Below are positions 1-5,869 of a stretch of DNA of 10,145 nucleotides, piece by piece. The position numbers were made by a program, and so were the translations under genes. The notes below the pieces were generated by a model. The model saw only the letters and a list, made by a program, of their open reading frames with translations, searched no databases and was not told where the DNA came from. The DNA is from an uncultured Clostridia bacterium (GTDB lineage: Bacteria; Bacillota; Clostridia; Christensenellales; UBA1242), in contig CALWKJ010000037.1 in assembly GCA_944381225.1 (NCBI GenBank), positions 1 through 10,145 of the forward strand, written 5' to 3'. Every line of letters begins with the position of its first letter. Position 1 is the stretch's first letter.

Positions 1-31
1 AACTTTTTGCATTGCGTAAGTTTTTATTTAT

Positions 32-107
32 TGGAGCTAATGGCGGGAATCGAACCCGCGACCTATTGATTACGAATCAATTGCTCTACCGACTGAGCCA
101 CATTAGC
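32..107 (-). tRNA. tRNA-Thr, anticodon CGU
   Basis: Read on the minus strand, this 76-nt sequence folds as a standard cloverleaf. The acceptor strands are GCTAATG (5', 101-107) and CATTAGC (36-42). A D-arm contains GGCTCAGTCGGTAGAGC, a 5-bp anticodon stem (ATTGA/TCAAT) closes a loop reading TTCGTAA, and the T-arm contains GGTTCGATTCC. The loop places CGT at positions 34-36, so the tRNA reads ACG (Thr). The discriminator base is U and the CCA end is encoded (32-34). Position 8 is U, the usual target of ThiI, which is also encoded in this window. The gene lies downstream of lexA on the same strand with its own apparent -10 box. Confidence 0.96.
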
Positions 108-129
108 ATAAATTTAACAAACCACGAAC

Positions 130-138
130 ATTGTATCA
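130..138 (-). promoter_or_regulatory. extended -10 promoter of tRNA-Thr
   Basis: The minus strand reads TGATACAAT, an extended -10 (TGn plus TACAAT, one mismatch to TATAAT). It would start transcription about 15 nt before the mature tRNA 5' end. No convincing -35 box is present 17 bp upstream, where the DNA is only A/T runs. The TGn element could compensate. The rest of 108-185 is very AT-rich, without a clear lexA terminator. Confidence 0.5.
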
Positions 139-185
139 CAAAATTTATTAAATAAAAATAAAATTTAAATATAATTCAAGATTTA

Positions 186-797
186 TTAAATTTTTCTAAT
201 AACGCCAATAACTTTTCCAAGTATTTGGACATTGTTTGAATATATAGGAGAGTATGTGTGATTTGCAGGTTGCAGTCTGACAAAGTTGGGTTCTTTATAA
301 TATGTTTTTACAGTTGCTTCTCCGTCAATCATTGCAACCACAACTTCTCCATTTTCGGCAGTATTTTGAGATTTAGCAACTACATAATCTCCATTGTTTA
401 TGCCTAATTCAATCATGCTTTCTCCTTTTACAATCAAAATGAAAAGCTTATTATCGCTATTTTTTGAAATGCCAAAAAAAGAACTTGAAATTGATATAAC
501 ATCTTCTACATTTTGTTCTGCAAGAATTGGTATTCCAGCAGCAACATTTCCCAAAATTGGAAGATCAATAATTTCAGATTTGCGTTTTCCAACAATTTCT
601 ATGCACCTATTTTTAGTTGATTGTTTTTTTATTAAACCACGTTTTTCTAAAATGTCCAAATAAACTTTAACAGAGTTGCTTGATTTTAAATTAACACCTT
701 TGCAGATTTCTCTATAAGAAGGTGGAAAATCATGATCGTTTATGTAATTTTTCAAAAATGACAAAATGTCAATTAATTTTTGTTCTGATTTTTTCAT
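186..797 (-). CDS. lexA: LexA, SOS-response transcriptional repressor
   Basis: This 203-residue protein has the length and layout of LexA. An N-terminal winged helix-turn-helix lies at about residues 1-70 (core 25-56, starting PPSYREIC). A hinge follows, and then an S24 peptidase-fold autocleavage domain. The self-cleavage bond is Ala87-Gly88 in NVAAGIP. The nucleophile is Ser127 in VKGESM, and the general-base lysine is Lys164 in GEATVKTYY. All residues needed for RecA-stimulated self-cleavage are therefore present. In the cell it would dimerise on SOS boxes and repress DNA-repair genes until RecA filaments trigger cleavage. The ATG at 797 follows a GAGGAA Shine-Dalgarno with 6-nt spacing. 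A LexA box sits on its own promoter, indicating autoregulation. Upstream on the same strand is the recombinase gene, and downstream is tRNA-Thr. Confidence 0.97.
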   Translation of the reverse strand: MKKSEQKLIDILSFLKNYINDHDFPPSYREICKGVNLKSSNSVKVYLDILEKRGLIKKQSTKNRCIEIVGKRKSEIIDLPILGNVAAGIPILAEQNVEDVISISSSFFGISKNSDNKLFILIVKGESMIELGINNGDYVVAKSQNTAENGEVVVAMIDGEATVKTYYKEPNFVRLQPANHTYSPIYSNNVQILGKVIGVIRKI

Positions 798-803
798 AAT
801 AAG

Positions 804-809
804 TTCCTC
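804..809 (-). promoter_or_regulatory. lexA ribosome binding site
   Basis: GAGGAA on the minus strand, 6 nt before the lexA ATG. It fixes the start codon and shows that lexA uses conventional Shine-Dalgarno initiation, unlike the recombinase gene immediately upstream. Confidence 0.8.
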
Positions 810-816
810 AATAATG

Positions 817-845
817 ATAATACATTACTAAGAAACAAAAGTCAA
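817..845 (-). promoter_or_regulatory. lexA sigma-A-type promoter
   Basis: On the minus strand, TTGACT (840-845) and TATTAT (817-822) are separated by exactly 17 bp, close to the sigma-A consensus. Transcription would start about 12-14 nt upstream of the lexA ATG, leaving a short leader that carries the GAGGAA site. The -35 box overlaps the LexA operator. Confidence 0.85.
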
Positions 846-855
846 ACATTTGTTC
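844..855 (-). promoter_or_regulatory. LexA box (Gram-positive SOS operator)
   Basis: The minus strand reads GAACAAATGTTT, which fits the Bacillus-type SOS operator core GAACRNRYGTTY at every position. Its last bases are shared with the -35 box TTGACT of lexA, so bound LexA should block RNA polymerase. It lies 8 bp beyond the stop codon of the recombinase gene. It is the only such match found in an intergenic region by eye. Confidence 0.85.
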
Positions 856-863
856 TATTTTTG

Positions 864-1892
864 CTATCGTAATTTTACTTTATTAGCAGCGCTTCTTCTA
901 ATATCTTCGCTTATTGCAGCGTAATGTTTTTTTGTTGTGTTTACATCTTTATGTCCCAATACTTCTGCAACAACATAAATATCCCCAGTTTCTCGATATA
1001 AATTTGTTCCATATGTACTTCTTAATTTGTGAGGGGATATTTTTTTTAATGGAGAAGCTATTGAACTATATTTTTTAACTAAATTTTCAACAGCTCTTGT
1101 TGTTATTCTCTTTTTTTGCAATGAAACAAACAGGGCAGTTTCTTTATCATTATCATTTAACAATTTTTCTCTGTCAACTAACCAATCTTGTAAAGCACTT
1201 TTAACTTCATCAGAAAAATATAATATAACTTGATTGCCGCCTTTTCTTGTAACTTTAAAAGAATTATTTTCAAAATCCACATCTTTAATATTTATTCCAA
1301 CACATTCGCTAACTCTTATTCCTGTTCCCAAAAACAAACTTAATAAAGCAACATCTCTTGTTTTTGTATGCTTATTAAAAGCCTGTTGCATTTTTGTTAA
1401 ATGAGCAGGTGAGTCTGCTTCATTTATTAGTTTAGCAACTTCATCAACCTCAAGTCTAATTATTTCTTTTGTATGAATCTTTGGAGTGTCAACTTTTGAA
1501 GCAACATCAAGATTAATGTTGTCATGTTTAAAATTATATTTAAAAAAGCTTTTTACTGTTGAAATCTTTCTTGCTTTTCCTTTTTCTCCATTATGATAGA
1601 ATTTTCCTTTATATTCGTAGTAAGATAAATAACTTAAAAAGTATTCAATATCTTTTGATTTTAAAGAATTCAAGTCATTGAATGTAATTGATTTTGCTGT
1701 TTTGTGAAATATATGATTTGATAAAAAATCAAAAAATATTACTAAGTCTCTTGCATAATTTAATCTGGTTAAAGGAGAAGTGTAATTTTCAATATTCAAA
1801 ATGAAGTCAAAGCAATAACTAGGTAAATTTTCTAAACTTTTACTTATGCCTTTTAAACATTTTTTATTTAAATCTATTAAATAATCACTCAT
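864..1892 (-). CDS. Xer-type tyrosine site-specific recombinase
   Basis: A 342-residue tyrosine recombinase with an intact catalytic set: Arg193 (GTGIRVSE), Lys217 (TRKGGN), His288 and Arg291 (HKLR), His314 (LGHKDVN) and the nucleophile Tyr324 (KKHYAAI). An N-terminal SAM-like core-binding domain covers about residues 25-130. The enzyme would cut and rejoin DNA through a 3'-phosphotyrosine intermediate. The RKGGN and LGHxxxxTTxxHY motifs resemble XerC/XerD, which resolve chromosome dimers at dif. The protein is about 40 residues longer than typical XerC/D. Whether it is the housekeeping Xer, a second recombinase or a domesticated integrase cannot be decided here. No dif-like sequence or attachment repeat was recognised. 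No Shine-Dalgarno precedes the ATG, and a promoter lies so close that the message is predicted to be leaderless. lexA follows 66 bp downstream. Confidence 0.93.
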   Translation of the reverse strand: MSDYLIDLNKKCLKGISKSLENLPSYCFDFILNIENYTSPLTRLNYARDLVIFFDFLSNHIFHKTAKSITFNDLNSLKSKDIEYFLSYLSYYEYKGKFYHNGEKGKARKISTVKSFFKYNFKHDNINLDVASKVDTPKIHTKEIIRLEVDEVAKLINEADSPAHLTKMQQAFNKHTKTRDVALLSLFLGTGIRVSECVGINIKDVDFENNSFKVTRKGGNQVILYFSDEVKSALQDWLVDREKLLNDNDKETALFVSLQKKRITTRAVENLVKKYSSIASPLKKISPHKLRSTYGTNLYRETGDIYVVAEVLGHKDVNTTKKHYAAISEDIRRSAANKVKLR

Positions 1893-1898
1893 GTATTA

Positions 1899-1927
1899 AT
1901 TGTAACAACATTATTTAAATAAATCAA
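1899..1927 (-). promoter_or_regulatory. recombinase promoter, predicted leaderless
   Basis: On the minus strand, TTGATT (1922-1927), a 17-bp spacer and TACAAT (1899-1904) form a good promoter, and the -10 is extended by TGT. Exactly 6 nt (1893-1898) separate the -10 from the ATG at 1892. The usual start point therefore falls on the A of ATG and leaves no room for a ribosome binding site. The -35 lies back to back with that of the divergent gene. Confidence 0.72.
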
Positions 1928-1939
1928 TAAAAAAACAAT

Positions 1940-1968
1940 TTGATATTAAACTTTAATTGTGCTATTCT
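1940..1968 (+). promoter_or_regulatory. promoter of unknown gene, predicted leaderless
   Basis: TTGATA (1940-1945), a 17-bp spacer and TATTCT (1963-1968) preceded by TGC make an extended -10 promoter. The -10 matches TATAAT at four of six positions. Again exactly 6 nt separate the -10 from the ATG at 1975, and no GGAGG-like sequence precedes that ATG. An in-frame TTG at 1957 falls inside the promoter spacer, so it is unlikely to be the start. Confidence 0.65.
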
Positions 1969-1974
1969 AAAATT

Positions 1975-2946
1975 ATGAAAAGTAAAATATTTAAAATAGA
2001 TTCTCAGTATATAGATGAATTTGCCAAGCCTATTAATCCAAATTTTGTCAATGAAGTTTTTTTGCAAATGACGCAAAAACTTAGCGACGCTCTTGATGAA
2101 ATTAAAAATAAGTCTACATTAATAAACAGCTATTCATTTAAATTGGTAAACGAATGTTCAATGGGAACAGAAGTTCAAAGTTCCACATTAGATATTTTTT
2201 TAAATATAAAATCTCCACAGTTAGAGTTTAGCGTTATAGATGTAAAAAAAAATTTTTTTAAAAAATTTTTTAACAGAATTAAACTAGCAATATATCAAAT
2301 TAAAATGGAAAGGCTGTCAAAAAAGAAAAAAAATAAAAAGACAAAAAAAGAAAGCAAAGATTCTCAAATTGATTTTGCAAACATAAATAAAAATTATGAT
2401 CTAGTAAAATTTAAAAGAGATTTTATAAAAATCTTAGTTAAATATTTTACAGAAAAAACAATACTTTATGAAAATTATTATGGTTTAAGTATTTTATCTA
2501 AAGAAGAATTGGGTCTAAATGCAAATATATATATAATAATGGATAACGGAAAAAATTATAAAATATTTAACTCAAATTCATATAAATATACCATAGTTGA
2601 TTTTGGACAAAGATTTTCAAATTTTGAAATTAAAAATTATGAAACTAACTATATGTATCAAAAAATAGTAAGGATTTTTAATTCAATGTTTGCAAACTAT
2701 ATTGGTTATGTGCCAAATCAAATATTTGTTGAAAGTATGTTTTATAATTGTCCAACAAATTTATTTAATGGAGAAACTTTAAAAGATTGTTTTTTAAAAA
2801 TCATTAACTTTATAAATATTAAATTATACTTGCAAAATTTTACCTCAATAACAAATGAAAAAATAAACATATCAAAAGATATATTGGCTAAAATAAATTA
2901 TTACGATTTTAATAAATTTTTCAAAATTTTACAAGAAGCGTTGTAA
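1975..2946 (+). CDS. protein of unknown function, possible degenerate nucleotidyltransferase fold
   Basis: I do not recognise this 323-residue protein securely. There is no signal peptide or obvious membrane helix, so it is probably cytosolic. Residues 52-78 (SYSFKLV through MGTEVQSSTLDIFLNI) loosely recall the Gly-Ser/Thr...Ser-Asp-x-Asp strand of Pol-beta-type nucleotidyltransferases. The first acidic residue would be Thr71, leaving only Asp73. Residues 225-262 (a MYQKIVRIFNS helix, then VPNQIFVESMFYNCP) resemble the C-terminal helical part of the same enzymes, where a segment like IPSxLxECLxYNVP occurs. A very basic Lys-rich stretch covers residues 116-128 between them. If the resemblance is real, the catalytic site looks damaged and the protein may be a non-enzymatic relative. 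ATG 1975 is chosen because the alternative upstream TTG lies inside the promoter. The gene converges on the metallopeptidase gene. No effector gene of a nucleotide-signalling system is adjacent. Confidence 0.75.
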   Translation: MKSKIFKIDSQYIDEFAKPINPNFVNEVFLQMTQKLSDALDEIKNKSTLINSYSFKLVNECSMGTEVQSSTLDIFLNIKSPQLEFSVIDVKKNFFKKFFNRIKLAIYQIKMERLSKKKKNKKTKKESKDSQIDFANINKNYDLVKFKRDFIKILVKYFTEKTILYENYYGLSILSKEELGLNANIYIIMDNGKNYKIFNSNSYKYTIVDFGQRFSNFEIKNYETNYMYQKIVRIFNSMFANYIGYVPNQIFVESMFYNCPTNLFNGETLKDCFLKIINFINIKLYLQNFTSITNEKINISKDILAKINYYDFNKFFKILQEAL

Positions 2947-2964
2947 ATGCATGTTTTTTGCTCT

Positions 2965-2998
2965 AACTATTCGCAAAAGTTGTCTTTTGCGAATAGTT
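2965..2998. repeat. perfect 15-bp inverted repeat between convergent genes
   Basis: Arms AACTATTCGCAAAAG (2965-2979) and CTTTTGCGAATAGTT (2984-2998) are perfectly complementary and enclose a 4-nt TTGT loop. The element sits between the ends of two convergent genes (2946 and 3057), where a bidirectional terminator is expected. Neither side carries the T-tract of an intrinsic terminator, however: the plus strand continues TTGAAAAATTT and the minus strand AGAGCAAAAAAC. It may stop RNA polymerase weakly, act as a 3' stem stabilising both messages, or be a protein-binding palindrome. Confidence 0.9.
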
Positions 2999-3056
2999 TG
3001 AAAAATTTAAAAAATGAATTTTGCATATTCTCCCTATTAAATATAAACAAAATGTA

Positions 3057-3698
3057 CTAAAATAATTCTAAAACAAACGACCAGCCTTTTATGCCCTTTT
3101 GTAAATTTTTATAATTTGGAAGAATTTTTTGTATTTCTCTATAAAAGTTTTTTGAGTGATTAAGATGTTTAGTATGAGACAGTTCGTGTATGCATATGTA
3201 ATCAATATACTCTTTTGGCAAGCAAAGCATTTTAAAATTTAACCTTATGTTATGATTGTTGTCACAACTGCCCCATTTCTTTTTCGCTGATATTGTTGTA
3301 ATGGTTTTATAACTAAATTGATATATTTTTGCTAGACTTTCAATTCTTTTTACAATATATTCACTTTTAGAAATAAGCCAATTTTTTAATGTTGTTTTAA
3401 TATCGTTTCTTATTATTTTTAATTGGTTATTCCCTATTATTAAAAATTTTTCCTCCTTTTTAATTTCTAATGATTGTCCTAAAATAAATATCTTTTTATA
3501 TAAGTAATAATCTTTATAAACTTTTTTTGTTCCCAACAAATTTTGTTGAGTTTTAATAATCCATTGTTTCTTTGCTTCTAAAATTCGACTAACGTTGTTA
3601 TTTGAAAAATTTTTGGGACAAAGAATTATAACATTTCCATTTTCATCTATTTTAATTGTTATGCTCTTGCGTTGACTTCTTTTTACTGTAATTTCCAT
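3057..3698 (-). CDS. YgjP-like (M48/DUF45) zinc metallopeptidase
   Basis: This 213-residue protein has the hallmarks of the YgjP/DUF45 family of predicted metal-dependent hydrolases. It has an N-terminal beta-rich region (about 1-90, starting with basic KRSQRKSITIKI), a central helical part and the WGSC motif at 142-145. The zinc-binding segment HELSH at 171-175 follows, with His171, Glu172 as general base and His175. His181 in HLNHSKNFY is the likely third ligand. No signal peptide is visible, so it should act in the cytoplasm, and its substrate is unknown. It ends with TAG at 3057. The start ATG at 3698 has no Shine-Dalgarno and is preceded at 6 nt by a -10 box, predicting a leaderless message. 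It is divergent from the PadR-type regulator and shares its intergenic operator region, so that regulator may control it. Confidence 0.88.
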   Translation of the reverse strand: MEITVKRSQRKSITIKIDENGNVIILCPKNFSNNNVSRILEAKKQWIIKTQQNLLGTKKVYKDYYLYKKIFILGQSLEIKKEEKFLIIGNNQLKIIRNDIKTTLKNWLISKSEYIVKRIESLAKIYQFSYKTITTISAKKKWGSCDNNHNIRLNFKMLCLPKEYIDYICIHELSHTKHLNHSKNFYREIQKILPNYKNLQKGIKGWSFVLELF

Positions 3699-3704
3699 GA
3701 ATAA

Positions 3705-3728
3705 ATAATACTATATTTTGAGTATTAT
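3705..3728. promoter_or_regulatory. dyad 1, candidate operator of the PadR-type regulator
   Basis: ATAATACT and AGTATTAT form a perfect 8-bp inverted repeat with an 8-bp spacer. The dyad covers the -10 and touches the -35 of the metallopeptidase gene, a position suited to repression. Its half-site AGTATTAT recurs with small changes at dyad 2 and at 3795-3804. Assignment to the adjacent regulator is inference. Confidence 0.5.
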
Positions 3729-3732
3729 GCAA
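3705..3732 (-). promoter_or_regulatory. metallopeptidase promoter, predicted leaderless
   Basis: On the minus strand, TTGCAT (3727-3732), a 16-bp spacer and TATTAT (3705-3710). The -10 ends exactly 6 nt before the ATG at 3698, the same geometry as the two promoters at 1899-1968. The whole promoter is embedded in inverted repeat 3705-3728. Confidence 0.6.
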
Positions 3733-3742
3733 AATGTTTTTA

Positions 3743-3766
3743 GGTACTATGCAAATACATAATACC
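3743..3766. promoter_or_regulatory. dyad 2, candidate operator of the PadR-type regulator
   Basis: GGTACTATG and CATAATACC form a 9-bp inverted repeat with one mismatch around a 6-bp spacer. The inner TATG-N6-CATA resembles, without matching exactly, the ATGT-N8-ACAT dyads known for PadR-family repressors. It lies 10 bp upstream of the -35 box of the regulator gene. Here the RGTAYTAT half-sites point inward, whereas those in dyad 1 point outward. Confidence 0.5.
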
Positions 3767-3776
3767 CTGAAAAACA

Positions 3777-3805
3777 TTGACATTTTGGAGCTTTGGTATT
3801 ATACT
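3777..3805 (+). promoter_or_regulatory. promoter of the PadR-type regulator
   Basis: A consensus -35 TTGACA (3777-3782), a 17-bp spacer and TATACT (3800-3805) make the strongest promoter in the window. The -10 overlaps a further copy of the RGTAYTAT element, GGTATTATAC at 3795-3804. That placement could allow the product to repress its own transcription. A leader of about 30 nt follows. Confidence 0.82.
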
Positions 3806-3830
3806 TTAGTTAATAAATTTATACATTAAA

Positions 3831-3837
3831 AAGGAAG
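3831..3837 (+). promoter_or_regulatory. ribosome binding site of the PadR-type regulator
   Basis: AAGGAAG ends 5 nt before the ATG at 3843 and fixes the start of the PadR domain. This gene is therefore initiated conventionally, unlike its divergent neighbour. Confidence 0.7.
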
Positions 3838-3842
3838 AAAAA

Positions 3843-5861
3843 ATGCCTAAAGAAGAAATTCCTCGTGGACAATTATCAAATATTATTTTATCCACATTGA
3901 TAGAAAATGATAAATATGGATATGAAATTATTGACAATTTAAAAAAGCGCACGAATGGAAATTTAAATATTAAACAACCTAGTTTGTACAGCTGTTTAAG
4001 AAGAATGGAAGAACAAGGACTTATCTCCTCATATTGGCGAGATAGCGAAATTGGAGGCAGAAGACATTATTACAGCATAACGGATTATGGAAAAAAATAT
4101 GCAGAAAAATGGCAGACTGATATTAATGTTTTTTCTGGCAATAACAACAGCCATTTTGAAGAAAGAAATGTAAGTTCAAAAAGTGAAAATAATGAAAATT
4201 TAAAAACCTCAACAATTTTACAACAAGAAAATTTGTTTAGTTTAAATAATAATAACGAAGAAAAGAAAGAAGTTAAAAATGATATTAATAGTCATTCTTT
4301 TGTTCAATTTGACCTATTCACCTCACCTTCTTTAATTAGCGAACCATCAAGTGAACTTTTTGATTCTATTAAGCAATTACGTGAAAGTGCAAATAATCAA
4401 CCATCATTAACGAATGAGAGTGCTATAACAAACTTAAGAAATAAAAGCCAAGAAGATATTAAAACTTATTATGAAGCTCCAAGTAAAGAGATAAATGAAA
4501 ATAAAAACAATAGCTCAATTAAAAAAGATTTTTACGAATTGGCAAAAAATCAAAAAAGTTTTGTTTCGGCTTTGAAGGACAATAAGATAGACGATGATAT
4601 AGAGCAAGTATTTGGTGAACATTCAGTAGAAAATTTATTAAACAAATCTGAAATAAAATTTAATAGTTTATCAAATAATCAAAATATTAATATTTATAAT
4701 AATGACGATGGGAACAAAGATTGTGATAAATTAAACAATTTAAACATTAGTGAATTAAACCATAATTATGATAACAATATAACCAATCTTAATATTGAAA
4801 ATTACACGGAAAATAAAGATACAATCGTAGAAGAAAAACCAACTATTTATCAAACTACTAACAAAGACGAATATTATAATTTTGACACTGACAAAGATGA
4901 ACAAATTGATTTTATTGACTTAACTGGAAATGCAAATTTAGATAAAAGCGAATTTTTAGTATCTAGTGAACAGACTGGAAATACAACAAGTGAAGCTTTA
5001 AATAAAAATCGAGAGAAAAATAAAGATTTTAATATAAGTGCTACTACTGACGCAAATCAAAATATTTTAAATGATAATGTGATAACTGAACAACAAAATA
5101 AAATCATTGAACAAAATAATTTAACCAAAAAAGACGATGCAGTTTTGATAACTGACAAACCCGATTTCACTTCCATACCAAAAGTAAAAAAAATAGCACC
5201 TGCTCGTTTTGAAAGTTATGCGAAAAACTACAATAATAATATTTCAAATGTTATAGCAAATAAAATTGCAGAAAACAAAATGGAAAATGATTTGCAACAT
5301 GATTCACAAAAATATGAACAAAACTCTAATAAAATTGTTCAAAATTACAATGATTTAAACACATTAAAAAAATATTACAATTCTTATGATATTAAATTTG
5401 AAATATATAAAAAGCAAAATAATTTAAAAAATGGTAATTATATTAAAATTAATAAAATGAATCTTTTATCTTCTATTATAATTTTATCTTTAATTATAAT
5501 TGAAAGCCTTATATTTTTTTGCACATATAAAAACATTCAATCATCATGGAACTGGTTTTATTTAATTTTTCCGATAATTGCTGTTGGTTTATGCAGTTAT
5601 TTTATTATTAAGTATTTTATAAACAAAAACGCTGTTATTAATAAATCAAATATTTATAATGGTAGCATAATATACTCAATAATTATTTTTATTGTTTTAA
5701 TTATGTCCACTTTTTCCATAAATCTATTATGTGGTATGGAATTAAATAGTTATACACAATACGTTACTACATTTATATATCCATGTTGTTGCTTTTTAAA
5801 TTATCCTATTTTTAAAGCAATAAACTTAGTTTTGGCAAAAACAAAATTTGTAATTAAATAA
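3843..5861 (+). CDS. membrane-anchored PadR-family transcriptional regulator
   Basis: A 672-residue protein with three parts. Residues 1-95 form a PadR winged helix: QLSNIILSTLI, YGYEIIDNLKKRTNG, QPSLYSCLRRMEEQGLI, then the wing GGRRHYYSIT and YGKKYAEKW. Residues about 96-535 are an Asn/Lys/Glu/Ser-rich, low-complexity stretch, probably disordered. It contains a more ordered-looking patch at 440-460 (SIPKVKKIAPARFESYAK) and another at 508-525. Residues about 541-665 contain four hydrophobic segments (541-561, 570-591, 607-630, 638-665), the last with a Cys triplet at 648-650. The predicted topology puts the DNA-binding domain in the cytoplasm on a very long tether. Ordinary PadR proteins are about 100-200 residues and soluble. 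The gene has a strong promoter, an AAGGAAG site, candidate operators upstream and a hairpin terminator downstream. The signal it senses is unknown. Confidence 0.87.
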   Translation: MPKEEIPRGQLSNIILSTLIENDKYGYEIIDNLKKRTNGNLNIKQPSLYSCLRRMEEQGLISSYWRDSEIGGRRHYYSITDYGKKYAEKWQTDINVFSGNNNSHFEERNVSSKSENNENLKTSTILQQENLFSLNNNNEEKKEVKNDINSHSFVQFDLFTSPSLISEPSSELFDSIKQLRESANNQPSLTNESAITNLRNKSQEDIKTYYEAPSKEINENKNNSSIKKDFYELAKNQKSFVSALKDNKIDDDIEQVFGEHSVENLLNKSEIKFNSLSNNQNINIYNNDDGNKDCDKLNNLNISELNHNYDNNITNLNIENYTENKDTIVEEKPTIYQTTNKDEYYNFDTDKDEQIDFIDLTGNANLDKSEFLVSSEQTGNTTSEALNKNREKNKDFNISATTDANQNILNDNVITEQQNKIIEQNNLTKKDDAVLITDKPDFTSIPKVKKIAPARFESYAKNYNNNISNVIANKIAENKMENDLQHDSQKYEQNSNKIVQNYNDLNTLKKYYNSYDIKFEIYKKQNNLKNGNYIKINKMNLLSSIIILSLIIIESLIFFCTYKNIQSSWNWFYLIFPIIAVGLCSYFIIKYFINKNAVINKSNIYNGSIIYSIIIFIVLIMSTFSINLLCGMELNSYTQYVTTFIYPCCCFLNYPIFKAINLVLAKTKFVIK

Positions 5862-5869
5862 CATTAAAT

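Noticed and set aside
1..31. Possible hairpin terminator after tRNA-Thr (AACTT...AAGTT)
   Set aside because: The stem is only about 5 bp, with long loose loop sequence, and the window edge cuts off the context.
32..1892. tRNA gene near a tyrosine recombinase, suggesting an integrated genomic island
   Set aside because: No second copy of the tRNA 3' end or other direct repeat was seen in the window, lexA lies between the two, and the neighbours are housekeeping genes.
1957..1974. TTG start giving a 329-residue version of the unknown protein
   Set aside because: The TTG lies in the spacer of the predicted promoter and has no ribosome binding site; the ATG at 1975 fits the promoter geometry better.
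1975..2946. CBASS-type nucleotide-signalling defence system
   Set aside because: The nucleotidyltransferase resemblance is weak and lacks the full acidic pair, and no effector, HORMA/TRIP13 or ubiquitin-like partner gene is adjacent.
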